NCBI GenBank assembly: GCA_947034885.2 | Contig: OX344750.2 | Coordinates: 17,850,053 to 17,914,052, forward strand | Length of the DNA: 64,000 bases | Direction: 5' to 3' | Source: Thuidium tamariscinum | Taxonomy: Eukaryota > Streptophyta > Bryopsida > Hypnales > Thuidiaceae | In this document: one piece after another, positions 26,701-38,208 of the stretch | Layout: each line of letters begins with the position of its first letter | Numbering within the stretch: the first letter of the stretch is position 1 | The notes under the pieces: model-generated | Database searches by the model: none | Seen by the model: only the letters and a program-made list of their open reading frames with translations | What the model was told of the DNA's origin: nothing | Translations under genes and position numbers: made by a program

Positions 26701-28963
26701 CGAGAATGCAAGTAGAGCACAAGTCGGTAATCATCTCAAGGGGCTGGATACTGAATTGACTGTCCCATAATTCAAACATGCAACAAGATAAACCATTGCC
26801 ACCTCAGGACGATCAGAAGTTCAGAGGCAGACCTGAGAGCATAGGAAGCAATTCTAAAGATACCAGTCGTGAATCAGAGTTGTAAAGAGTCCAATCGTGG
26901 AGCGTCCGCTGAGGAAGTTGATGCGGAGCCAAAAGAGCATTATCGTCATCAAAAAAGATATATTCATCAGTTTCTTCCTCCTCAGCTTTGTAATAAGCAG
27001 GTAAGGGGTAATCGGTAGCAATCTCATGCTCGTTGATCTTGATATATACTTTTCCACGTTTCCCAGCTGGCTGATTTCTATTTTGCCTGCAGATAAGTAA
27101 CATTGGCTAAACACTTAGTAACCAGAACCCGATTTTTCAAGGAATGTACAGTCCAAAGGTCATATTATTAGCCCACAAGACGCTAAAATTTGTACGGTTC
27201 TAAGTCCAATGCAAACTACAACATTCACATCAGAAGTCCACATCCTAGAATTCAATTTGAATATTGTTAATCAACCCTAGTTTTTTTCTCAAATTCACAA
27301 ATCCAATATAATGACTCATATCAAGCAACATGTGCTCAAAGTGAAATTTGACTCGAAGATTGCAATTTCAAGTACTTGAGAGTGATTCTTTGAACTCCTT
27401 GCCCTAATGCAGATGCAAAAAACACACCTTAATTGGTAATTTCTAAGAAATGACCTTCAAAATAGACTATAATATCTGTAAGAATACAATTTTTCATAAA
27501 ACCATTCGAAATTGGTATCCTCATAGAAAACACACGAGAAGTTATCCCCATGTAGAAAATCTAAACTGAAAATTCACTCCCTCCGTCCTAAAACAAGTGC
27601 CTACTTGGATCTCATGCTTCTTAAGGTTGTTTTGAGTAGGTCATAAGAAGGTATTTTCTATCATTTAAGTTGCAGTAAAAATATGCCATGTTCTAAATTG
27701 ATACTGGTGAATTAAATTTTGGACCCTTCTGACCTTATGCTTATCAGAATATGATCAGTGAAATTGGCATCAAACATTTTCAACAGCACTGCGCGAACAC
27801 TTATTTCGGGACGGAGGGAGTTCAGAACTTAGAAAGTCAAGTCTCACTTAGAATCACTTATTGACAATGTCAAACCAAGGCAGGACATTACGGATTCCGA
27901 CATCACCGAAAACAAAAAATCATTACCTGCTTACTAAATTCCGATTCTCCATCTCCTGAAGGTGCCTCGCCAGTTTCCAATCTGCATCCATTTCCTGCTC
28001 CTGCTCCTGTTCCACCTCCACAATCGCTCCATTACTATTCGACCCTTCGACATCTTTGATCTTCAATGTCCCCGGTTTCACATCCACAGCCCACACGGGC
28101 GCCGTTCTCTTCGAACACTCGCTTTCGAGCGCTTCAATGGCCGGCAACCCACTGAAAATCTGTTCATCATCATCCGCAATTGCATCCAACGCCTTCAGTT
28201 GCCCCGCCACAAAGCTCCCTTGCTCAATGAGATAATCCCTCGTGAAGAACTGCGTGCCGCTACTCAGCGACCTCGCAACCCTTGCAAACAGATCATTCAA
28301 CCCAAGCTCCGGGTCACCCCCAGTTGAAGGACTCAAAGCTCGGTAAACCTCCACACATACAATAGCCTTCTCATAGAGCACATTGAAGTGCTTCTTGTAC
28401 CGTCCCGACGATTGCTTCAAGGTGTAATACGCAAGGCTGGTGCCTATAAAGACTGATGGTTCCCCTTTGTCGTAGCCTTCAAACCCCCACTCTAAGATCG
28501 GTCCCATGGATTGGCAGAGCACGCCCTTGGACTTGTCTAGTGCAGCCCTGTTGGGCAACACCAGGCATGTTACGTAAACTTCTTGGCTTCCAACGACTTC
28601 CAAGGGCAAGGCCTCCCCGTCGACGTCATGAATGGCGAAGTCGATTAGCCAGCGAGACTCGTCCTTCTCTTGGGATGTTAAGGCCAGAGCCTCCTGCTCG
28701 AGCATAGCCATCTTCTCAGCTTTGGGAGTCACATATTGGAGCTCTATGTCGCAGTCGGGCTCTTTGAAACTGGAGCTAGCGGCTGCGCGCTTGAGACGGG
28801 ATCTTGGGACAATGGTGGCATCTAGACCCTTTCGTTTCTTGCTGGACTTCACGTCTTGCGGCTCGGGGGCAAACTCCTCGTCGTCTGAGGCGGCCTTGCG
28901 AGCTTTCCTGCCTGAAGGCTTCGCTTTCGACTTCGGCTTTGAGGCTCCAACACCGTTGGTCAT
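20731..28963 (-). CDS. MET1: Maintenance DNA (cytosine-5)-methyltransferase MET1/DNMT1
   Basis: Copies CG methylation onto the new strand after replication in the nucleus. Exons (minus strand): 27927-28963, 26833-27086, 24936-26662, 24429-24593, 24114-24324, 23854-23965, 23558-23705, 23244-23441, 22772-23050, 22322-22483, 21826-22044, 21469-21598, 20731-20762; total 1557 aa (Arabidopsis MET1 is 1534). Order: Lys/Ser-rich N-terminus, two replication-foci domains (about 90-280 and 430-620), acidic ED run, BAH1 (about 760-880), BAH2 (about 930-1060), KAKGKGK linker, catalytic domain with [13 protein letters not shown] (motif I, about 1113), GGPPCQ with the catalytic Cys (about 1217), LLENV (VI), QSRKR (VIII) and [13 protein letters not shown] (X). 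No CXXC finger, as usual in plants. Start at 28963 (MTNGVG) is preferred because a 5'-UTR acceptor (TTGCAG) sits just upstream; an in-frame ATG at 29020 is possible. The last exon is uncertain. Confidence 0.95.
21599..21825 (-). other. Apparent GC-AG intron in MET1
   Basis: The exon coding for RECARSQ ends TCA CAG and the next, GFPDSYKF, begins after TGCAG. Joining them gives the invariant MET1 order RSQ-GFPDSY, in phase. The base pair after the upstream exon is GC, not GT (CAG|GCATTG). No GT donor nearby preserves the protein, so a GC-AG intron of 227 nt is the best model. Confidence 0.75.
27577..27820. mobile_element. Stowaway-like MITE inside a MET1 intron
   Basis: 244-bp element with ends CTCCCTCCGTCCTAAAACAA and (reverse complement of the right end) CTCCCTCCGTCCCGAAATAA. 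CTCCCTCCGT is the classic Stowaway terminus. The flanks share TTCA rather than a plain TA duplication. It lies between MET1 exons 27927-28963 and 26833-27086. Confidence 0.8.
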
Positions 28964-29639
28964 TTTCACAGCCGGCTCTGCAACGCTCGATTGGAACGCA
29001 AACAGACACTGATCAATCAAAAGGAGAATATATACTTTTGGCTTGCCTCCCGTTATGGACTCAAACGGATTTTACTACATTGTACTCAAAGGACACACAT
29101 TCTAACAAAAAACGAACAAAATGATCACAGCACCAGGAATTACCCAAAAATTACTCAATGTGCAAGATCTGCAGCTTCTTCCATTACTAAACAAGCGAGA
29201 ACAAAAGAAACGTAGCCACTAACCTCTCGCAACTCATCATGACAAGAGTGCAGAAATACTCATGAACCCAAAAAAAACACAATGCAAACAACATATCCCA
29301 CACTGTCACTCCCATCACCACAATTCATCCAACAAACGAGCTATTCTCCATCCACAGGCAACAAATTTTCGCGTCACCTCCACACAAACACTCCAAAACC
29401 AAATTCACACACCCCTTGTCCAAAACCAACCAACTCACATACTCCATAAATTCAAATCCAATTCCACCTCGAATCACCTCGAATGCCACGCCCCCAAACC
29501 CACCCACCCTTTCTGAAACCCTAAGAAAGTTCATGACCGATGCAAGCGTACCAGAGGCGATGACCGCCATGGACGCGGAGACTAGGCGCGCGGGTCTGGA
29601 AGCGCTGTGAATTTTCAGGAAGACATAGCGTCAGTGAGA

Positions 29640-30060
29640 ATCAAAAGTGGCGCCAGGAGCAGCAATGCTCTTCACTAGAAATGTACTGTAGAAAATGGGT
29701 TGTCGAGAGGTGCAAATTGGAGTGAACGAGGTCAGAGCCGCAATCCAGAGACGGATTGGCGGCTTCGGAGTGGTGGGAATGAGGAATTTCCCTTCGGAAA
29801 GGAAGGGGGCGAAGAGAGTGTAGGGACGGAGAGGGTGATGCTCAACGGATCCTTGGCGCCATCGGCCATACCTTTCCCGCGCTGGGAGCTCCGTCCCGCC
29901 ATCGCTCCGCGGTTGTCGGCAAAGTTTGAAGCGGGAGAGGCGGGTATTGTCAGGATATTGGACGGATACGGGCGGAGGGTGTCAATTTGCCGTGGCATGT
30001 CGTGTCCGGTCGTCAATGTCAGGTAATTCTATAAAGAGTGCCGCCCATTTCGCTTAACCC
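29640..30060 (-). promoter_or_regulatory. MET1 promoter region with E2F-like sites
   Basis: GC-rich island next to AT-rich spacer, upstream of the MET1 5' leader. TTTCCCGC at 29873-29880 is a perfect E2F site (TTTSSCGC). TTGGCGCC at about 29853 and GCGGGAGA at about 29932 are near matches. The open frames at 29700-30026 (either strand) look like chance in GC-rich DNA. About 28964-29640 likely carries 5' UTR and a 5'-UTR intron. Confidence 0.5.
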
Positions 30061-31377
30061 TGAAACGCCGGGCCTATGACCACTGGTTTCAGGCCTCACT
30101 GTCCGTCACTCAGTTTGTTGTCATTTTGTAATCAGATGTGTATGAAAATTTTTATTTTTATTTTTCAGAGATAAAACTATATGTCTTCTGTATGTCACAG
30201 AGATTTCAGATTTTTTTGAGTAAAATTGTATTTTCTGAAATTTTCTGAAGTAAAACTGAAGAAAAAATCATATCAAATAGAAAATAATCTCAAAAAATAT
30301 GAAAATTTCACCATGTGTGAACATTACAATGAAAAACATCATGGTGTAAACTAATTTACCGTATACATCTATAATTAGAATGCAGTGAACATTAAAAATA
30401 TAGCCAAAGTTCAAATTGCAATAAAATATTCGATTTTACGAATTTTTCCAAAATTTCAATTGGAGAAGAAATTAGAATGGAGGACCTCCATTTCATTAGT
30501 TGGGTTCAAATTCAAAAAATCTCATTTTCAAGGAGAAATTTTAGATTTACTGAATCTCTCAAAATACACTAAAATGGAAAATTTTGCCATCCGTTTTTCT
30601 TAATTATTTCCCAACTATGGTAAGAGGCTCAAAAAGCGAGCATCTAAGCACTGATGTGCTTTTTTTGTATATCTCATGATATGAAAATATTTTTAGTTTA
30701 TTTTTCAGTGATAGTAAAATAGATGAGGAATCTAACAAAAGCATTATTGAATTAGTTATGAATTTTCAAACATTGTATGTTATAGGTCCCTATATGTGAT
30801 CATATACCCTTGGAAACCCATCCATGCATAGTTTGAAAAAAAATCAGTCCTTATTCCAAAACTGGCATTGCAACATGTGTAAAGTAATTGAAATGGTTTC
30901 TAAAATTGTCCCTTTCAAAATCTGAAATTAATGCTTGATTTAATTATTATTTCAGATTTTTTAATACTTATAAGAAGGTAGGTGAACAACGCATTCTAAT
31001 TTGAATTATATTAAAGGACACCTAGCTACTTAGTTAAGAATGAACCAATTGTGGTTCTTAAACCATTCATTGAAGAAGTTAAAACAAATCTCATCAAGCT
31101 CCATTATAATATAGATTAATTCAGAGGGGTTTTTTCCAAAGTTCACATGTCCATTTTAGAGCCCCTACTAGATGGTTGAAAATGCCCGCTCGGTTTTAGA
31201 GCCCCCTCCTATACATGAAAAAAAACATCAATTAGACTAAGAATTCAATTGGGCACTCTTCATAACTCAACATGAAAGGTCACAAAAAAATGGGTGAAAA
31301 AACTATTGTTGAGGTCCTTTGATGGCCTGGCGAAGTCAGCCAAAAGCCACAAAATGGTCCTACCGGCGTTTAGGGGT

Positions 31378-31740
31378 TAAGGTAGGAGCATCCATTACAG
31401 TCGATTTAAGCAATTTCAGCATAGTGGGAGGCACTTTTCCCGCTAAAAGATATTTTTGCAGTATAGGCAATTGAAAATTCTGAGTTTTCAAAAAAAAAAT
31501 TAGAATTTTTGGATAAGGCATCTACTTTCTATGAATTTTCAAAGTTGAATTGAGTAGAACACCTAAATCTCACAGTCTAGTAAATCTACCTTGATTCTCA
31601 CACCAAAATCTAAAAAAAATTAGAACCCACTAACCACAATTAAGCATGGGGATGGTTTAAAGGTACCATAGAGGTCATTTTCAAGGAAATTCTACTAACA
31701 AACAGTGGGGATAGTGAAAATAATGGGTGCTCCTACCTTA
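31378..31740. mobile_element. R3-family MITE (TA target)
   Basis: 363-bp element with termini TAAGGTAGGAGCATCCATTA and, at the right, TAATGGGTGCTCCTACCTTA. The first eight bases match the R2 family, which suggests related transposases. Non-coding. Confidence 0.75.
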
Positions 31741-32268
31741 TTGGGGAGGTAAACTTCTTGAAATATTTTTCAGTAAATTTTCCTTGAAAGGCAAGTGGAA
31801 TTGGCATCTATTGCAAGTAGTCTCATATTTTTGGAGCTTTGAGGAATTATTTATGAAATTTAGAAGTTGAAAAAGCATAAGTAGGGCTTTATAATCCCCT
31901 ACCTCTTGAAATGTACACTATTTGTACATTTCTAAAGGCTATGAAAAAGTAACATGTACAAATATTGTACATTAAAGGAGGTGGTCAATTTTTAGAACAT
32001 AAATACTTTTAGAACCTCCTACCATATATAGAATATTAGAGACAAGTAGGATGTCAATCCAAATGAATGAAGTGACAATGGTGAGACAAATGATCAAATT
32101 CTAATGGAAGTCATATTTCCAATAGTTTTTTGCAAATGTTTGTTTAAATCTTAATTGACTATAGTCCTAGCTAATATTATACAAAAGAATAAAAAATAAG
32201 AGAATACAAAAAAATCTATTTAAAATAATATAGCTAGGACTAGGTTGATTATCATTACATCAAAGAGG

Positions 32269-33192
32269 TTAACTTCTAAAAGATCAACCAGCTAAATTTA
32301 GCAACATAGCAATTTGGGGCAAGTACATGTGATTAGAGATTTCTATATTTTTGGCCCAAATTATTATAGAAGGTGGAAATGAGGAATATTTTTCATGTGT
32401 ACTAAAAATTAGGACATTTGGAAATATGAGTCAAAAGTTATGGCCTAATATATTTCTTTTCTTTTGTACATGGGTAGTTCGAGTAAATTAAAAAAAGTCA
32501 TTTTTTAGAAGAAAAAAAAATGATTTTCTTCATTTTTGTATATGTGGAAAGCTTTGAATCAATAAATTTTGATCAATTAGTCAAAAGTTATGAAGTGTTT
32601 TTGTTTGCGCACAGTTATGGATTTTCTACTCTAAAATGAACTTTGAAGTCCTTTACATTACTCAGTTTCGAATATTTAAACAAATAAATTTAACTATAGG
32701 ATGTATATTGGTTATTACAACATTCCAACCATAGGAATTGGCATTTTTCAATTCCATATATAAATAAATTCTTAACAATTTTGTATTTTGAATCATTTGC
32801 TATTTTTTTTGCTTACTATTTTTTCCTATATGTTTCACAATTCCAAATAATTTGAAATTTTTGAGGTAAGTACCCTACTTAGTCTAAATAATGAATCCAA
32901 AGAAAGACAATAGTTTGGGACCATTTTTCATATGATTGTTGCTCTCTGAAGTACAACTTTACTATTTTCCATATGGTGAAAAAAATTATTTTGAGCATTC
33001 AAATACTGATATCTTACAATCTAAATAGTAGAAAACTCTAAAAAAATTCTACATGTTCTCAAACCAATTTACTAAAAGATACCATGATTATAAATCTCAA
33101 AAAATATTTTTAGAAAAAATTGGTATAAGTACTAGAAATGGTAGTTTTTGACCATTTTTGGAATACATATAATCAAGGAACTTAGGGATTAA
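32269..33192 (+). mobile_element. R1-family element, copy b
   Basis: Begins TTAACTTCTAAAAGATCAACC and ends AACTTAGGGATT, collinear with the other R1 copies, including the conserved block ATTACAACATTCCAACCATAGG and TTTGAATCATTTGCTA. More diverged than copy e. Confidence 0.65.
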
Positions 33193-34590
33193 TACCAGCA
33201 ATATTAGTATGACTTTGACTACAAAGATATGAGCCTACAAGTTTTGAACCTAGTTGTAGGTATGTATCCTATAACCATTTGAAGGTGTTTATAACATATC
33301 TACCTATAATATAGGTACACTATAATATGAAAAGAATCTATAATATAGGTACCGCTATGACATAGACAGGTATAACCATAGAAAATGTCTATAATATAAC
33401 CTCCTACGCTCTTAGGCTTATAAATTCTATGCTCACTTGCTAATACTCCCAATGTTATTACAATAGGAAAGATTATTGCATAAACAACATTTGTATGTGT
33501 TACAGGGCACAATCAAACAATCAATATCATTCTAAAGAAGTTATTACCTCGAATATTACTTTAGAGAAGTTCTATTATGTAATATATGAATATACCAGAA
33601 GATTTATAATCTAAAAATGAAGTATAACACTTAGGGGGGCTATTATCTGAGCCTAAGAGTGTGAGCCCATGAGCTTAGAAGACCAAAGTTGATGGTTTGT
33701 GTGACTTCTACTACATGTTGCACCACCATAAAAAAAACCCATCACTAAACATATCTTATTATAATCAAGGACCTCAAAAAGGTAACTAAAATTGGTCACT
33801 ACTATACCTAGCTAATAGGGGCAGAAACAAAATTAGAAAATAAATGGTGGAATGTTAGGAATACTGTTTTCTTATAGAAGGAAAAATTTGTATGCAAATG
33901 AAATAAATTTTAAAGGAAGACTCCTATTCTTGAAATGTGCCAAATTTGTTTTTCCAACTCTATTTAAACATTCAAAGTGAAGTGCCAATGAACTTGATAG
34001 TGAAGTATAATAATCATTCACTTTCCTTGTAGTACCCCCCCAATAAACAATGATGAATGATAGGAACATAACAACACAAAAATATACCTATATAGTATCT
34101 ATTCTAATGATTGGCATGTCTTTGCCAAACAATTTTTTTTTCCTGACATTTTTTTAAAGAATACTACACAAATATTTTGAATTTTGAAAAAATAGTTGTT
34201 CAAAAATTTTAGCATCTACTTTCAAAAAATATTTTCACCAATCATATTTTGCACCTATAGAAATCCCACTTCTACTTTGTTCTATCCACATGCCATGAAT
34301 GTGAAATAAAAAAATTCTTCCTTTCTTCCATTTCATAGACCTCTAAGCAATGGAGCTAGAAAGAAAATTTGCTCTCCTTTGTCATATCATCTTTGAAATG
34401 CCTAAAGTATGCCCAAATAAAAAAGAATAAAAAAGAAGGAACTTGCATATCTTTCTTGCCTTTACCCTCAAAGAATGCCACAAACAAACACATATAGATA
34501 ACAAAAAAAACTTATGTGTGTCTGAGACAAAAATGTAGATGTTCATCCTTGAAATTGTATGAAAAGAGAGGTCTTCTATAGTAGTTTGGC

Positions 34591-34937
34591 TAAGGTGGGT
34601 ACACCTAAAATTGCACCTCACCTAAAAGTGCCATCTATAGTTGTTGTACATTTCTGAATTCCATTATGTACCTATTTGGTTGGAGCACTTTCAGAAATAG
34701 ACTTTGAACCTTAATAACTTTTGCATACTGTATTCAAATGCTGCATTTTTTGGTGCAGCACTTTCAGAAATAGACTTTGAACCTTAATAACTTTTGCATA
34801 CTGTATTCAAATGCTGCATTTTGGTGCATTGGAACGTGCTTTCACTTGCTAAGAAGACTATATGAAAATTTGATCAGACCAGTAATAGTTACTAAGCACA
34901 ATACCAAAAAGTGGCACTTTTAGGTGTACCCACCTTA
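34591..34937 (-). mobile_element. R2-family MITE (TA target), copy with internal tandem duplication
   Basis: Termini TAAGGTGGGTACACCTAAAA and TTTTAGGTGTACCCACCTTA; TA at each end suits a Tc1/mariner-type target duplication. A 73-bp internal block starting AGCACTTTCAGAAATAGACT (34684-34756) is repeated at 34757-34826. The sequence otherwise matches 54655-54914 in reverse orientation. Confidence 0.8.
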
Positions 34938-35289
34938 CTAATGACTACTCTTGTGCTTTCTTTTTAAGCAAATGATTTTCATGATGGTACCCAAAAGGAT
35001 GATTTCCACAGTGCCCAGACCAGACCGTCCTTCTAGTCTACAATTCATCGCCTTCCGTCTAAGCCCAACAAACGCACTTCGCAAGTTTGAAATATAAGCC
35101 ACTGAGTGGACATCTCGCCCAGGCTCTTCCCCTCTACCCTCTCAATGTTGCATGGGAAATTACTCCAGTCTGATCGCACATTCTGTGTTTGGGTGAATGA
35201 TGAAATTCTGCGCCTCTTCAAGCACAGCTTCCAAATTCACGGCCTTGTAACTATAAAAAACAACAACACTCCTCATCAACATTTACTTC

Positions 35290-35760
35290 TTCTTCAGCAG
35301 GTCCAGGCGGCGTTTCCAACGCGAATGCGCTTCTTCAAGAGAAGCTATAAATTCACAGGTCTATCCAATCACAACCTTCCTCCTCAGATGATTCTCGTGT
35401 CCTCAACGAGCAGGCGGCCTTTCCAACGCAATGCGCATTTTTCAAGTGAACCTTCCAATTCACAGCCTATCTAATCACGTGAACCCATCATCTTCATCCT
35501 CCCCATATTCTTTCTCCTCTCGACGTACAGTACAGGCGGCCTTTCCAGGGCAATCTATCCAAACTGCCCTTTCCTATAATCTCGCAACTCGAGCAGACCA
35601 CAGCCAACCTAAATCACAAGCTCCTCCTCCCCTTTCTCCTACTCCGCGTCATAATCTCTCTCATCTCTGCGTACAGGCGGCCTTTCCAAAGCAACCCATC
35701 CAAACTCCCCTTTTCTGTAATCCCTTAAGACCCTGTGCGCCGCCTGGTTGACATCCCCTT
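35290..35760. repeat. Four imperfect tandem copies of the GTPase 3' coding end
   Basis: CAGGCGGC(C/G)TTTCCA occurs at about 35308, 35411, 35532 and 35672, each followed by related sequence, with spacing of about 105-140 bp. The copy at 35672 is coding (reverse strand LERPP); the others lie in the 3' flank. Copies 1-2 share CAACGC-AATGCGC and copies 3-4 share ATCCAAACT. Confidence 0.75.
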
Positions 35761-37639
35761 GAAACAGCGCCTGCGCAATCTCCTCCAGCAGAAACTCGCC
35801 CGACATCTCTTCGACATTCTCCATTTTGTACCGCTTGGCCAGGACCTGGGGCCCTGCCGTGGGGATCCGTTTAATCATCTCCACAAGGACAGCAGCCACT
35901 CCAGCCACGGCGTAGGAGTTTTCCCCGATGTCGTTGCAGATGGCCAACCGGGTCGCCCCGGCCTGGTCTTGGATCCGCATGGGGAGCACACCAGGGGCGT
36001 CCAGGAGGTCGAGTCCGTCTACGACGCGAGCCCATTGCAAGTGCTTGGTGACGCCAGGTCGTGGGGCTGTGCCACACATCTTTCGTTTCAGCAGGCGGTT
36101 GATGAGAGAGGACTTGCCCACGTTGGGGTAGCCCACCACGGCTGCACGAACGTTGCGGGGAAGCAGACCTTTGGAACGTCGTCTCTCGTTGAGCTCTGCG
36201 TGACCAGAACCAATCCCGTTAGCACGGCCTGAATGCAGAGCTCCTAAACCCTAAACCCTCACTTCATAAAAAACCAAACCATCACATCACAAAACAAGCA
36301 GCAACTCTACGAGACGTCTCTCGCGTTGAGCTCTGCGCGACAAGAATCCCGTTAGCAGGGCCTTGAACGCAGAGCTCGTGAACCCTAAACCCTAAATTCT
36401 AAAATCCCTAGACCATCACATCACAAAACAAGCAGATAGTCTACGACAGGCTCTGTCCTCGTGGCACTGACTTGTTTTTCACATACTTCAAACTTCCTCA
36501 AACGTGGCGGCGTTTGTCAATGCGAAGGCTCCTCTCCTTCGACCCAGAGCTAATAATTACGCTTGAGTGGCATTATCCTTCAATATTACGTATCATTTAC
36601 TCAAAGAAATGTCAAAGAAATCGCAAGGCCTGCCAAATACCAACCAAGTCGTTCGTGCTTTCGCTAGCTGGTAGTTAACTAAACTCTGATGAGCAAGTAC
36701 TCACACGGTAACTGATGGGAAATTGGTGTTCCAGGTAGCTAACTGCTGCTCCTTGGTCACTGCGGGCGGGTTTAAGCTTCAAGGACGAAGAAGCCCATAT
36801 TGGCCTCATATTTCAGCAGTTTTGGAGGGTTTATCTGTGCATTCTATTCTGCTCAAATACTCCTTTTCTAAACCAACAAATAAAATATTCTTCAGTCAAT
36901 CTAAAAAATTCAAATTAATGCGCCAACTGATCAAACGCACCATGGGCCGCGGATTCTGTCAACTTCGCCAATTTCATGGTCCCTCTCCGACCATTAACGA
37001 ACCTCAACAATGCAAAAGTCCAAACCCTAAAAATACATCAAAATCCGCTGCTATAAACATTACAGCAAAGACTTCAAGTCAAATGGAAAAAAACGCACCA
37101 TCAGCCGCGGATTTCGCCAACCTGGCCAATTTCATGGTCCCCGTCCCCCTCTGTCCATTAGCGAACAGCACACTAATCCCCTGAATCGCAAAATACTCCC
37201 CCCAAGCTTGCTTATCCGCCGCAGACACCATATCCTCCCGATTCAACACCAGAATCTTCTTCTTCGTACTTCCCATCCACTCATCAATTTCCGGGTGCGC
37301 CGTGGCCATCGGTATGCGCGCGTCGCGCACCTCAATCACGACGTCCATTAGTTTCAGCTGCTCTTTCAACGACCTCTCCGCTTTCGCAATGTGACCTGGG
37401 TACCATTGCACTAATCTTGCTGAACGGGTGAGGTAGTCCACGTCGGAATCCAGCGCTTCCCACGTCTCATGGGTCGTATCAACTGCAGCTCGTATTGTAG
37501 GTTGAAGTTTCAATGCCGGAATTCGGGAGTGAAATGATACTCTTGTGCGGGCGGTTTCTGTGAAGAAAGGGGTGGTTTGGAAAGTGTCTCTGCACGGCAT
37601 TCCTGGCCACCTTCGGGTAGTGACCATAGAGACGGCCAT
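35639..37639 (-). CDS. DGP3: Circularly permuted GTPase, RbgA/YlqF family, DAR GTPase 3 (chloroplast) type
   Basis: Ribosome-assembly GTPase of the large subunit; the plant DAR GTPase 3 group acts in the chloroplast. Exons 37099-37639 and 35639-36195 (phase 1 join GAT G|AG), 365 aa, close to the 372 aa I recall for the Arabidopsis protein. Residues 1-75 look like a transit peptide (Arg/Thr/Ser-rich). Then [13 protein letters not shown] (about 77), [10 protein letters not shown] with the DAR motif (101-110), and G motifs in the permuted order: G4 as LNREDM (132), G1 GYPNVGKSS (202), G2 PGVT (227), G3 DAPG (246). The C-terminus ends [16 protein letters not shown]. Both exon edges and the 3' end have duplicate copies in neighbouring non-coding DNA. 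The mitochondrial MTG1/SIN2 branch is a less likely alternative. Confidence 0.92.
36175..36440. repeat. Tandem duplication of the GTPase exon-2 start with telomere-like CCCTAAA
   Basis: About 36175-36307 and 36308-36440 are two copies of one block of about 130 bp: GTCTCTCG-TTGAGCTCTGCG, then ATCCCGTTAGCA, CCTAAACCCTAAA, and CATCACATCACAAAACAAGC. The left copy includes the real acceptor and first codons of exon 2 (ending 36195); the second copy is intronic. Confidence 0.85.
36935..37170. repeat. Duplication of the GTPase exon-1 end and donor site
   Basis: About 37093-37170 (exon-1 end with its donor) and 36935-37012 (intron) share AACGCACCAT, GCCGCGGATT and CCAATTTCATGGTCCC. The intronic copy keeps the GT donor, so it is a decoy splice site. 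Confidence 0.8.
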
Positions 37640-38208
37640 CCTATTGAACTACGAGGACACAATTGGGGATTGCAACCAAATTCTTCAAATTCGATGCGAC
37701 ATGTTGAATACACGAATTAGATGAGCAATGGAGCTCTACAGACGAGGAAATCTTCGGAGAAAATGGGGGGGATGAAAAGGATCTAACGAAGAGGAGGATT
37801 GCAAGTTGTTGAAACTTGCTGAAGGAATTGCAAACAGAGATTGATGGAGGGAACTGGTTTCATAGAAGGAAGCAAATGGCGCTGGAAGGAAAAGTGTTGT
37901 CTAAGGTCGAGCCAGCATTCCGGCGAGATAAGGTCTCTGAACTCTGAAGGGGAATCTCCAGCCCTTTTTTTTCCGGCACCATGGGGCCAGATTGCACCAT
38001 TTCAAAATAAATGCCTTTTTTCACCAGATAAAAGTAATCTTTTTTTTCCAGAAATTTTTCTAGTTCTCATTAAAATATGGATGAAGTCGCCAAAATTGGA
38101 TGAAAAAGTGTTTATAAGTCCAAAAGGCAGATGAATGTAAAAATACAATGCTTCACCAAATTTGAAGTGATCACCATCTTGGCACTTTCTCGAAAACTAA
38201 AAAGATAG

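Larger units (their letters stand above)
30061..35290. other. AT-rich spacer between MET1 promoter and the GTPase gene
   Basis: No gene recognised. Contains the R3 MITE (31378), R1 copy b (32269), R2 MITE (34591), and at 33300-33410 a patch of TATAATATAGGTAC-like short repeats that is similar in style to 63290-63430. Confidence 0.5.

Noticed and set aside
29700-30026. 108- and 94-codon open frames on opposite strands
   Set aside because: Overlapping frames in a GC-rich promoter region with no family features; no splice or start context support.
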